Shown one piece after another: positions 33,483-44,149 of a stretch of DNA of 64,000 nucleotides. A program made the translations under genes and the position numbers. Numbering within the stretch: the stretch's first letter is position 1; the number at the start of each line of letters is the position of its first letter. The stretch comes from Lasiosphaeria ovina (lineage: Eukaryota > Ascomycota > Sordariomycetes > Sordariales > Lasiosphaeriaceae). Below the pieces are notes generated by a model that ran no database searches, was not told the DNA's origin, and was given only the letters and a program-made list of their open reading frames with translations. The DNA is taken from the NCBI GenBank assembly GCA_033439765.1, contig JAULSN010000003.1, positions 2,480,001 through 2,544,000 on the forward strand, in the 5' to 3' direction.

Positions 33483-33900
33483 TCGAATCTTTAGATGGGT
33501 AGCTGTGCTATTAGGGTATCGATGACGGAGCTGGCGTAGCCGTGGAAGTTGGCCATGCTGCCTAGGGCTAGAACCTGGCAACATATTCCGGGTCGCCGTC
33601 GCCAAGGCAGTCCGTCGGGTGCAGTAGGTACAACTTGGGGTAGAAGTTGCTGGGGCAGTAGTTGAAGAAGCAAGCAAACGAGGACAGGTCGACAGCAGGA
33701 TGGTGGTCCCCGGCAGCGACGAGAGCAGATAGTCGACGAGGGCCTTGGTGCGGTTCCCGGTCTTGGTGCGGTTCCCGGCGTTGCCCGCGTCGAGGTTGCG
33801 GATGCAGTCGTCGGTGCCGGCGTTGTCCAGCATCAGGTGGGCCCGCGTTGAATGGTGCCACCGGCCACGCTGCGGACCTCGTCGATGACCCGTCCCGGAT
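33483..33900 (-). pseudogene. Relic of an SGNH/GDSL-type hydrolase
   Basis: On the minus strand, fragments read IDEVRSVAGGTIQR, then a stretch with NAGTDDC, NLDAGNAGNRTK and KALVDYLLSSLPGTTILLST. These match the block around the conserved Asn and following segments of fungal SGNH esterases (CE3-like). Downstream the frame is lost, and a later fragment MANFHGYASSVIDTLIAQLPI ends at a stop near 33495. The GNRTKT segment is duplicated in tandem. The nucleophile GDS block is not found, so at most the C-terminal half survives. It is not functional as it stands; confidence in the family is moderate. Confidence 0.55.
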
Positions 33901-34379
33901 GCCTCCGTTTTGCTTTTTTTGAGCCCTGATCAAATTTCAGTCAATTAATTAGATAGATGCAATATAGACTATGATAGGTGAAAAGAAAGATCAAAAACGT
34001 ATAGAAGAAAAGTACATATGTGATCATCCATCCTGCTGCTCTCCTGCGGTCTCTGATGTACTTGTAGTGGCCGTTGTCGTCGACGGAGCCGACAAGGTCA
34101 AGACATCCCATGGTTAGCTAAGGCTCCCACCATGTAATTATTACACAGGATGCCCAAATCTTTCCTCAGTCTCCGTCTTGCTCTCTGGTAGGCGGCCAGT
34201 CATATCCATAACTAGACACAATTATGTTCACCAATTCCACAATTACCCGCGTCTCCCCTGTGCGGCACCCCTATACCTAAGTATATCAAAGCCGTTACCG
34301 AGTCTGGCCTAATACAAGGTCCCTACATATTCCAAGCATTGAATACTTAAAGTTAGTCATATAAGGATAGCCTTTATTT

Positions 34380-34610
34380 TCAATAAGCTGGCATTAGCTT
34401 TTTGAGCCCAACCGTGGTAAGAAACCCGCAAAAAAATATCCCATGTGAATTACTACCCCCCCGGTGCTCAAACCGCAGCATGGGCCGCTCTGCCACATTC
34501 TCTTCCGTATTTCTCGAAGCCGCCTTCAGCGCTCCGATCCACTCGTCGCTGTCGACTGCCTTGACGAGCCCCTCGGACACGGGATCGAGGTAGTCACGAT
34601 CTCTTGCTCC
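34380..34610 (-). pseudogene. Protein kinase C-lobe fragment, copy 1
   Basis: The minus strand encodes SEGLVKAVDSDEWIGALKAA and ENVAERPMLRFE, near-identical to the kinase fragment at 58.6-58.9 kb. Upstream, PEQEIVT is found in another frame, showing a deletion of about a dozen bases relative to the other copy. After RFEH the reading departs into unrelated sequence. A following segment (GCGGGTTTCTTACCACG...CTCAAAAAG, about 34430-34385) also has a counterpart near 58.36-58.40 kb. It is too short and broken to act. Confidence 0.75.
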
Positions 34611-34859
34611 GGGGAGGCTTAACTTTACTAAGTAGGCTTCTCCTATGCGTAACGAACTCTCTATTCGTCCGCCCCGACCCCAAGTCCGCTAATTATAAGT
34701 TGGGCGCTTTGGCCCTATCCCCGTCCATACTACAGGGTATTCGGGCTGAGGTTACCTAGGCCTCGGTGCTCTTGGTGACTTGTACTCTCTATAACTTCGT
34801 TACTTCCTTTTGCCAGGGTCTTCGGCTTCTGGATTAGTTTGGGATGCTGTAACTCATTG

Positions 34860-35530
34860 CCATTTTTTTGCTGCCACCGTCCTTAGGTATTCAACTTCCT
34901 CAACATCCTCATCCTCATTGCCATCGCGCATAACCACGCCATCATTGCCGGGCGCCGCGTCGCTATCCGGGGCTGGCTCCATGGCAGCCCACAGACGAGC
35001 ATTCTCCGCCTTCAGCTCCTAAACGGTCTCCTTGAGGTCCTTGACGCGCTGAGCCAGAGGAATCTTCTTGACCGTAGGCTTGAAAATGCGCAGCCACTCC
35101 TCGCAAGCCGCGCCAAACTCCTACAGACGCTTTGCTTGCTGCTCCTTCGTGGCAGCGACAACGCGATCGCCAGCGACGGCCATGGCCTCGGTGGCTTCAG
35201 CCAGAGCAGGCCGGATAGGGTAGTACTGCGCCTTTGTCTTGCCATTTTTCGCGCAAAAGGTACATTTCGACGTGTTTTTGCCGAGCGATCGGGTACAATC
35301 TTTGAAATATCCTGGTTGGCGGCGACGCGTTTGGCGCAGAAAAGGCACCATTGGGCTGTCGTCTGCATGGGCACTCTTGGGGGTGCTGCTTTGGGATCGG
35401 AAGCTTTGAGGACAAACGTCGGGGAAAGGAGCGTCTCAAGCCTGGCGTTCAAGCAGAAAACCGATCGAAACTGCTCGGTTGGCCAATTACCAAAGACATG
35501 CCACTCACTAACAAAGACAAAAGGCAATTA
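34860..35530 (-). pseudogene. Relic of a CxxC-motif and coiled-coil protein
   Basis: Coding character runs along the minus strand in changing frames. It includes QWCLFCAKRVAANQD, then KDCTRSLGKNTSKCTFCAKNGKT after a frameshift, then PALAEATEAMAVAGDRVVAATKEQQAKRL, a stop, EFGAACEEWLRIFKPTVKKIP, and after a second stop ELKAENARLWAAMEPAPDSD. Both stops are TAG where CAG (Gln) would fit the heptad pattern, as expected from C-to-T change at CpA. Two CxxC pairs suggest a zinc-binding head and a coiled-coil tail. I do not recognise the family. Confidence 0.55.
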
Positions 35531-35731
35531 AAAGGGTCTTTACATACATATACAGAGATGCATTTCGCGCAGAACTGATGCAGAAATATTGTACAATGCC
35601 GAGTCTATCTAGAAAGATTTACACCTAGCTTTAACGCCCAATTTCGCCATCTCAAACTCCGGGCCCCTATAAATACAAAAGAAAACGACGGCGATAAAAA
35701 AAGGTCAAAAGAAAAAACACATGGCCACCGA

Positions 35732-37429
35732 TCAATGATAATTCGGCGACGAATCTAGCTCCACCCCTTCCTCCACAGCACTCCCATCAACGCCCCTTGG
35801 CGAGTGCTGATCGACAAGCCTGTACCCACCCTCGGCCTTACCAATCGTGCCCCTCGGAAGCGTAAACGCAAACATGGCCGCAGCGGCAAGGGCAGCGAGC
35901 GCCGTCGACAGCAGAAACGGCAAGCCCATCCACCCGCCGCCGAGCTCGAAGCCCTTGGCGAGCAGCCAGCCGAGGGCCGGCACGCCGGCGAGGCCCATCA
36001 GCGTCTCGGCCGTCGCGAGCGTGGTGTTCAGCGTGGCGAGCGAGTCCTGCTCGACGAGGCTGGCCAGCAGCGCGCGCAGCTGCGGCGAGAAGCCCGAGCC
36101 GAGGTGGTAGACGACCATGGCAGCGAAGAGCACCCACGGCGCAGCCGCGACGGCCGTCAGCAGGCTGCCGGCCGTCATCAGCAGCACGGAGCCGCGCGAC
36201 AGCAGCAGGTCGCGGGGCGCGACGGCCATGGCGCGGCGCCTGGTCAGGAGGCGCGACAGCAGCGGCAGTATGCCGAGCAGAACTATTACGGAGACGACCT
36301 TGTTGACCGTCGTCAGGTAGGTAGCGGTCGACCAGTCCCAGCCGAAGCGCACCGTCACGTATTGCAGCAGGTTCATCTCGACGGCAGCGTAGATGGGGTT
36401 GAGCAGGCCGTCGGCGAGGACCAGCAGCATGATGCTGCGGGAGCCGAGGATGAAGCGCCAGATGCGCGACAGCTCGCGGGCTGCCGTGCCCAGAGCCGTT
36501 GCCAGCACGCCACCGCCGCCGCCGCCGCCGCCGCGTACTTTGGCGAGCGGGTGCACGTGGTTGTGGTCGTGGTGGGCGGACTGCTGGCGCAGCGGCAGGG
36601 TCTCGGGGATGAGCAGGGTGGAGAACATGCTGAGGACCAGCGCGGCCAGGCCGATCCACATGGGCAGCCACGGGTCGATGCTCAGCAGCCAGGCGGCGAG
36701 GGGCCGGAAGGCGGCGCTGAGGATGAGCATCATGGCGTGCATCTGGTAGAAGAGCGACGTGCGGTTGGCGGGCGACGTCGAGTCGGTCATGATGGTCCAC
36801 ACCATGGCGGTAGCCCCCGGCGTGCCGCCGCCGATCAGCAGCGCCACGGACCCGGGCAGCAGGTGCCAGATGGAGAAGGTGTCGGGGCGCCGCAGCACGA
36901 CGATGGTCCACGCGGTGGACAGCACGATGCCCAGCAACCCAGCGAACAGCACCGGCCGCCGCCCGTGCCGGTCGGCCACCATGCCGTAGGGGATCTGCAC
37001 GAGCAAGGGGACGAACATGCCGGTCCACATCAGCCAGGTGCGGGCCATGGCGAGGGTCTTCTGGACGTCCTGGCCCTTGCAGCGCGGGTCGGGGGCGGCG
37101 CGGGGATCGTTGGCCGCGTGGTCGGGGTAGATGCCGTGGCAGACGAAGTCCTCCATGATGGCCTGCAGCGGCGGCTCCATGATGTACATGCTGAACTCGA
37201 CGATGAAGAGGAACACGACGCACATCAGGATCACATAGCGCTGGCGCTTGGGGTCCATTTCGGCGGCAGGAGCCGCTGCTGCCGCTGGGGATGCTGGCAG
37301 AAAATGCGCGTCTTCATCGCCATCGCCGTCGCCGTGGCCGTGGCCGTGGCCGTGGCCGTGGCCGATGCTCTCCGACTCCACGTCAAGCGAGGTCTTGCGC
37401 CGCGGTTCCAGCCGGATGCCCACCGCCAT
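35732..37429 (-). CDS. MFS transporter, 12-pass, with His-rich segments
   Basis: A single-exon gene of 565 residues. Twelve hydrophobic segments can be traced. The loop after segment 2 has GMVADRHGRRPVL, the signature motif A (G-x3-D-R-x-G-R-R) of the major facilitator superfamily, so proton-coupled transport across a membrane is expected; the substrate is unknown. The first extracellular loop is long, with Cys residues (CHGIYPDH...PRCKG). Two His-rich cytoplasmic segments stand out: an N-terminal (GH)5 tract followed by (GD)3, and a central-loop AHHDHNHVHPLAK followed by eight glycines. The tail is acidic. The start is the first Met of the ORF; another Met at residue 58 (EMDPKRQRY) immediately precedes the first membrane segment and is an alternative. 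A broken 14-pass MFS gene lies just upstream on the same strand. Confidence 0.87.
   Translation of the reverse strand: MAVGIRLEPRRKTSLDVESESIGHGHGHGHGHGDGDGDEDAHFLPASPAAAAAPAAEMDPKRQRYVILMCVVFLFIVEFSMYIMEPPLQAIMEDFVCHGIYPDHAANDPRAAPDPRCKGQDVQKTLAMARTWLMWTGMFVPLLVQIPYGMVADRHGRRPVLFAGLLGIVLSTAWTIVVLRRPDTFSIWHLLPGSVALLIGGGTPGATAMVWTIMTDSTSPANRTSLFYQMHAMMLILSAAFRPLAAWLLSIDPWLPMWIGLAALVLSMFSTLLIPETLPLRQQSAHHDHNHVHPLAKVRGGGGGGGGVLATALGTAARELSRIWRFILGSRSIMLLVLADGLLNPIYAAVEMNLLQYVTVRFGWDWSTATYLTTVNKVVSVIVLLGILPLLSRLLTRRRAMAVAPRDLLLSRGSVLLMTAGSLLTAVAAAPWVLFAAMVVYHLGSGFSPQLRALLASLVEQDSLATLNTTLATAETLMGLAGVPALGWLLAKGFELGGGWMGLPFLLSTALAALAAAAMFAFTLPRGTIGKAEGGYRLVDQHSPRGVDGSAVEEGVELDSSPNYH
37331..37363. 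repeat. GTGGCC hexanucleotide repeat coding for Gly-His
   Basis: Five GTGGCC units on the plus strand, read on the minus strand as alternating Gly and His in the MFS N-terminus. It is likely to vary in length between strains. Confidence 0.85.
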
Positions 37430-38071
37430 GGCTGCTACGCTACCGTTGCGCTGAGCTGCGCGCGCTAGGCTAGTGTTTGTCGTCCGTCAAGGTTGCATCT
37501 GGCAAGGTGACTGCAAAGGCGGTTGCCGATCGTAAAAAAAAGGAGGAAAAATGTCAAAAAGAGACGAGATGGAGAGAAACGCAAAAACAAAGAAAACGAG
37601 CACAAACGGCCAACCGCGTATTGATGGTAGCTTTTCTTACAGTAGCTCAAAAGTTAGAGGAGAAGAGAGCTCAGCTGGAGCCGCAGGCAGACGGAACTTG
37701 TGGGCGGGCGCTGTTGCTTTGTCGACCCCTGAAGGAATGTCTGTTGGTTGGGGCCTGGAGCTGACAAGTGAGCACTAGGCCTGATCTGGGCTAGCTCGGC
37801 GAAAGCTCCGAGCAGGGCTGGGCCGCGCCGAGTGCATAATTCCGATATTGCAATCGCTGTCGCTGTGATATACCGATACGTCGCCATACAACGGTAAGTT
37901 TCGTCACTGAGGCATCGGCATCGGCATCGGCATCGGAGGCGGAGAACACGCGGTCGCGAATTTGACGTCTTGTTGTTGAATTTAACGCCATTGAAGTTCG
38001 CCTCCGATTATTATGCCACCCATTTCCTGCTCTCTATTTTCCCCTTAATTTTATTGACCGTCTTTGTCAGA
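37430..38071. other. MFS upstream region
   Basis: About 640 bases between the MFS start and the end of the MFS relic. A short GGCATC repeat (about four units) lies at 37913-37937. No gene is seen. Confidence 0.5.
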
Positions 38072-39971
38072 TTATGCTGCTGCGCCGCCAGCGGCAGCCG
38101 AGGCCTTTGTCATGTCCAACCGGGTCCACCTGCTCAGCAGTGCCGTCAGCACTGCAACGCCGATCCCGCCGATGCTAACGGCGAAAGCCACGCGGATACC
38201 CGCCTGGTATGCATCGAGGATCCCGGGCACCACGTCGGCCGGGAACACGTCTCTGATGGCAGTGGCGCCGGCGGCGAGGACCTGCGCGGCGTCGACGTCG
38301 ACGTCGGGCGGCAGCGAGGCGATCATCTTGGCCACCAGCGACCCCTGGCTGGCCGATACGGAAAGGGCCCCGCCAATGGTGTTGAAGAAGAGGATGCTGG
38401 CCGTGATGAGCGGCAGGTCGCGCGGCTCGACCGACGCCTGCGCCATGATCATGGGCATCTGAATGCCCAGCCCTCAGCCGACGCCCCCAACGACCTGAAA
38501 GCCGATCCAGTTGCCCGCGCCCGTGCCGACGTCGAGCGTGTAGAATAGCCCGCTGCCCACGGCCGCCAGGCCCGCGCCGACCAGCAGCCACGGCTTGGCC
38601 ACGCCCGTCTTTTGCACAGCGCCCGAGGACACGACGGACCGATCACCCACGGGATGATCAGCGGCAGGTTGCGCACGCCCGAGTCGGTCGCCGAAAGAAC
38701 CCTGCGCCGTCTGGAAGTAGATGGGCAGCACGTAGATGGCCAGGAAGAAGGTGCCCGCGTTGGAGAAGGTGAACAGCGCCAGCGGCTAGACCTGGGCGTC
38801 GCGAATCAGCCGCGGCGGCACCATGGCCCGGTCGTTGTCGCCCTGCAGCATCTCGACGGCCACGAACGCCGCCCCGGATCGCCGCCGAGCCCACCAACAG
38901 CCCCACCACCACCGAGCTCGATCACGCGTGCGTCTGCCCGCCGTTACTGAAACGCCAAGATGAACGAGATGGTGCCCGCCATGACCAGCACGATGCCCAG
39001 CGGGTCTAGCTGCAGGAACTTCTTCAGCGGCGTCGCCTCGGTGGCCCGGGCCTCTGCGGGGACCGTGAAGAAGAAAGTCACAATGACAGCCGAAAAGCCG
39101 CCAATGGGCAGGTTGATGTACAAGCACCAGCGCCAGGACACGCGGTCGGCTGCGCCATTCGCCGTTAGTTCCGGCAGACTGCATTGGCACGGATGCAGAA
39201 CTATACAGCAAGCGACGGACTGCGTTGATCACTCACCAAAAGCACCTCCAATGACGGGCCCCAACACACTGGCGATGCCGTACGAGAGGCCGATGAAGCT
39301 CATGAGCATGGGGCGCTTGGAGGGGTGGGCCGAGAAGGCAACGATGGTGTAGGCGCCGGACCCGAGGCCGGCGGCGCCAACGCCCGCGATGGCGCGCCCG
39401 ACGATGGCGCCTTGCTGTTGGGCGCCACGGCGCAGATCAGCGACCCGACCTCGAAGATGAACACGGCCGACAGGAACCCCGGCTTGAGCGCAAAGTACTT
39501 GAACACCTTGCCCCCTGGACCAAGTCATGCGACGACAGTCAGCGACGGGGAGTGCATTGAAGGAGCCGACAGACAGGGATGCTAGTCACGTACAGGCGGA
39601 CAGGAACGCGGCTGACGTCATGAAGAAGGCCGAGCCATACCACGACGCCTCGTCGAGGCTGTGGAACCGGCCCGTGAGCTTGGGAATGGCCGACGCGACA
39701 ATGGTCTAGATGCCCTCAACGCGCGGGTTCCACATAATTAACCGACGTAATGGTGCTCCAAGAGCAGACGAACCATGTCCAGCGCGAACAGAAACACGGC
39801 AAGAAACAGCGCCGTCACGATGACGGCGAGCACCAGGCCAGACGGGTAGACGGCCTCTGCCTTCTCTGCTGCCAGCGTTGACCCAGCGTCGCCGCCGCCG
39901 TCGTCTTTCTCAGCCTGCGATCCCGAGTCGGACGAGCGCTGCTCGCCGCCTTTCGCCGTGTCGTTGGCCAT
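38072..39971 (-). pseudogene. Broken DHA2-type MFS multidrug efflux transporter
   Basis: The original frame can be followed over about 570 residues. It starts MANDTAKGG, then VLAVIVTALFLAVFLFALDM, with three recognisable introns: GTTCGT...CATCTAG before [14 protein letters not shown]...GTCCAG before GGKVFKY, and GTGAGT...GCGCAG before [19 protein letters not shown] and SWRWCLYINLPIGG are hallmarks of 14-pass drug:proton antiporters. Lesions include a one-base loss near 39410, a one-base insertion near 38946 just after LAFQ, TGG-to-stop changes near 38926, 38789 and 38475, and further frame loss near 38690. Both indels and transitions occur, so it is a true pseudogene unless the assembly is poor here. 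The C-terminal 128 residues still read openly. Confidence 0.85.
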
Positions 39972-42900
39972 GTCGTCGCGCTCTGCCAGCTTCTCGGACG
40001 CTGCGTCTGGTCTGGTTCTGCTGCCGGAGGGGGACGCGCGTCCGGCATTTTGTACGCGTGTTGGGATGTAGGTGAAGATTGAAAGGGAAAGAAACGAGAG
40101 ACGAGTTATCTAAACATCTACTTGTTCATTTTTTCCCTTCCCGGGTTCTCCCTCGCAGCGACAAAGTAAATAAATAGTAGGCCGCCGGTTAATGACATGC
40201 AGGTTAATTATCGCAGTACCCGGCACAAGTCACGTCGAGGTTTAGTTCAGCGTGCCTGCCTCAGGCGCTAACCTCCGGCCTCCAGCGGATCTTAGGCCGA
40301 GCCAAGTGTACGTGCAGACAAGGTTGTCCCACTGCGGGTTTCACTTCGACGCATTCGTGGAGGCGGCACGCTTTAAGCTCCGAGCAGCACCGGATCTTGG
40401 GCGGAACCACTTCCATCGGTTCCGTGTGGCGCTGCCCGTCGAGCAGTGGAGACTAATTGAGGTGCTAGCGGAAATCTCGGCACCAAAAAGGTCTAGATGT
40501 GTAGGTAATTAGGTACCTACCTCGTCAAAGTACTTGGGCAGGCTTCCTTCTTCAGCAAAAGAGATCCTGCAGCGTGACAACGCTGTGAAAGTCGCGTCTG
40601 GCGGGCCAGCGGCGGGCCAGCTTTGCTTCACACCAGGAAAGCGAGGGATTTCCGGGGGGGGGGTTTAAAGTAAACCGCCCTCCCCGATGGCGTCCCCTTT
40701 AGCTGAGGCTATGGCAAGTTCCCGCGACGGGAGTATCTTGTTAAGATCTAGCTAGGTGTTGCAAGGCTTAGCTTAGCTTGGCTTGGCATACTGTTTCACT
40801 GACAATGAATGGGTTTCCAGGACACTAATTACCTTACTGAAGCGTTGAGTGGCTAATTGCTTCACCGGGAATATAATCTTGAGGTCCCAAACAGGTACAC
40901 ACTTCTACAACAGAGGGCAAATCAACTGCTTGAACGGTGATGCAGGGCCATGCAAGATCAGTTATTTGAAGGCTACGACGGGTGATGCAGCCCGTCACTG
41001 CTTCCGTGGAGTGGTGTGTTCCATTCCTCGGCTTCTGGCGAGTACGGGTCAGGCTTATCACGCCACGAAATGTCGCGATCGAGATCGTTGGGGAGAAAGA
41101 TGCGAAAGGTGGACAGATAACACGGGCCCCGGGCGTACACTGACACACTACATTGACACTTCCCCTGCTAGTTCAACCCCTAGATGTGGCCGAGAACGGT
41201 AGTAGAACCGATACACCTGGGAGGCTCTCGGCTACCAGCCGATCGACGTGTCACATTCGATCGTCTGCGTAATCGGGAAAACGGGACGACCCGAGGCGCA
41301 ATACAAATCTAAACAAACGTCAAGGGCTCTTTCAAGGATATGACGCCCGCCCCTAATAGGTGCTGTACGACGGGAGCCAACGTCGAAATTATGGGGTTGT
41401 TACCAAAACCTCACTTGCTTGACTCCTAGTGGCACACACGTCGGTTGCCAGCAGCGACATCGTGCCCGCCGCTGCGCCGACATTCGTCTGCGGTTGGCCC
41501 CGATTGAATGCGATAATGACGTCGACTAGTGACTGGAAGATGTCACCCGGGCTCGTCTCCAGATTCAATGCTAGTGGGCTCGATGGCCAGCACACTTGCC
41601 GCCGTTGAGACGAGGGTCACCCATTTGACGGCATGTGGGTTGGTCTCAGAAACAACGTATTCCAGAATTCAGCCAAATGAGGCCAAAATGAGTGCCTTCG
41701 ACCGTGATGTATTGATTGATGTGTAGGAAGAAGAAAAGGCCTTCGCCTGCAGGTCGGGGACCTGTGTTGACCCCGTGGAAAAGGTGTTTAATTACAGTGG
41801 CCTGTGCAGGCCCTGCCCTGCACCATACCCGATTTAGGTAGGTCTTTCTGACAGTTGTCGACGACCTCCGTCGACGACGCCGACACCTTATCGGGGAGTG
41901 ATGCCTGCTCTAATTACCATGGCGGCCAGCCCCAGGATGATCTGGGACAATACACACCCACTGGGACACACAGTCCAGCACGTCCAGAGATCCCAGCACC
42001 ATCTCCTATGAGCTTGCGATGGTGTAGTGATGGGGACAAAGGCGAAAAATGGGAGCTCCTCGGCTCCTTTGCACCCACGTAACGGGATGCCTCGTTACAT
42101 GGGAGAAAGAGGGTGAATAATATAAGGAGAAAGACAAGGAAAGCAGAGAAAGAAAACAGGCACCACAGGCAGCTACCTCACCACCATTAAGACCTGACGT
42201 GCTTCTCACGACGAGCTCCCAGGTGAGTTTGGACGCTCTGTAACCGTTTAGGTGCGCGACAGCTCGTAGTTAGGGCGCTCGACGACGGGCTCCCTGGTAC
42301 TGCTACGTTATTAGTAATTACCTACCTAGGTACTCAATGCAGGCCCGGTGGACGGTGCCACGAACAAGAACTCGACAGGTCGTACAGCGTCGGCCCGAAA
42401 TCCCGAGCAGGTGCAAAAGCCCTGCACATTTGTGCGGCTCGAACCCGACGACGTCAGGTCCGAGTTGAACTACTAGTTTTTTGTCTAATTAATTTTGTGC
42501 GAGCGTACCATCAGTCGCAAGACCTGCTTTTCCTTTCCTTTTCTTTTCTTTCCTTTTCTTTTCTTTTATTTTTTTTTCTTTTATTTTCTTTTCTTTGGGT
42601 TTTATCTTTCATCTCAATCCTTCCTCGGGATGGGACGGGAAGGAATACGAGATGAATCCTCCCCAACCTCCCCCAGGTCAAAGATGGGGCTGCGACAAGT
42701 CAAAGTGCAGAAACTCAACGCTTTCCCCCTCACCCATGCCCCAAGGTCTAGCAGGTAATTAGGCGGTCGCGGCATGCTGTCTTGAGTCTGCCGTCCACGG
42801 CAGCGTTGAGGCAGTTGATCTTGCCCACACTACCTCATCCTCCTAGCAGGTAAAACGAGTCCAGTAAATCACCAGAGAACATGGCGCCGGCAGGCAGAAC

Positions 42901-44149
42901 AAGTTCAGCAGATAACAGCCCAGGGAGCCCGCCCGTGCTCGCAGTAATTAATGACGACTATTATGCCTATTCCGTCAACACCACCCACCCTTGCCAAGCG
43001 CTCGCTATTGCCCCACATCTGTTGTCACGGTAGCGGTTTGACGTTGTGGAGCGTGAATCACCGAATGCCGGGTGGGCAAAAGGGCTCCGCAGGTATCTAC
43101 CGCCGTCTTAATTCGACCACGATTCAGATACCAGGACTCGCACTCATCGCGAACAGGCCTGGTCACACCCTATAACAGAATCAAAAGAATCGACAAATTT
43201 TCTACCGTCATGTTTGGTCGTAGGTGGGGGCCTTTCAGCATGAGGGGGAGCTACAAATGGGGGAGCATCCAACGAGTGCCAGTCACCACGGGGGGAGGCC
43301 GAAATGTATTCGTGTACCGGTAACAGTCAGCCGGCTTTCCGGTTCAGGTAGGGCTGCCATTACTCGTTCTTTTCTTCTTTCTGTACGACGTCAAAGTATA
43401 AAAATCAGCAGCGTGCATACAGCCCAAGCTCTTCCCCAGGCAGACGGAAAAGGCCTCTACAGCGCCAGCGACAGTCACAATCCACATTCCGCGTTCCCAG
43501 CTTGGGAGCGTAGTTAGTCGACTATCGGCGCCGCTACCTACTTGCATACGCGACAGGCCGGGACTAACTACTCTATAGAGCCGAACTTCTTTCCACAATG
43601 GAGCGAATCGAGCCCTTGGGCCTCGGCACACTGCTGTAGGTAAACAGTGAGCAGTGAGCACATCAACGATGAGGCCCAACACAGCAGCAATGCAGGACAG
43701 GGGCTGCCAAAGTCTTTCTTCACGACTGTCCTTTTTTCACCACCTACATAATTTGTAAGCCCCGATGGCTAGATAGGTCAGTCCCACTATCTAGATGTCT
43801 CCCTACAGACGGACGAAGGCAACCAATGCATGCCTGCCTCCTCGGGGCTCGGTCTCGAGCTGCCGCTGACACACACACACACACTCTCTCGCAGCGCGGA
43901 CCATTCCGTCGTGGCCACCGCCCGTGGTTCCACTGCTGCGGCCTGCGTTGAGTCGGGGGACTTTCGGAGGTGGCCGTATCCAGCTGGACGTGCGCCGCGG
44001 TTGTTCGAGAAGAGGCATGATTATGGGCTGCTCGGAAGCCTGGAGGACATTTCATTGGTTTGCACTATACACTGTATGCTTGTTTCTATATCCCCCTTCT
44101 CAAGTCGCCTGACTGACGTTGCCCTCGGCGACTATATGAATTTGCAACT
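39972..44149. other. Sparse region, about 4.2 kb, no supportable gene
   Basis: Short ORFs such as 40252-40512 (+) and 41389-41595 (-) have no recognisable family. A poly-pyrimidine TTTTC/TTTCC tract fills 42527-42597, and an (AC)n run of about eight units lies at 43868-43884. Several ACCTAGGTA-like palindromic words recur, as elsewhere in the window. The promoter of the former efflux gene would be in the first few hundred bases. Confidence 0.5.
42527..42597. repeat. Poly-pyrimidine TTTTC microsatellite
   Basis: About 70 bases made almost only of TTTTC, TTTCC and T runs on the plus strand. Confidence 0.9.

Noticed and set aside
35804..37468. A 554-residue ORF on the plus strand opposite the MFS gene
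   Set aside because: It is a GC3-driven antisense shadow: composition is Gln/Arg/His/Gly-rich and domain-free, while the minus strand has a complete 12-pass transporter.
40252..40512. An 86-residue ORF
   Set aside because: No family, no promoter and no codon support; it may be chance in a GC-balanced intergenic region.
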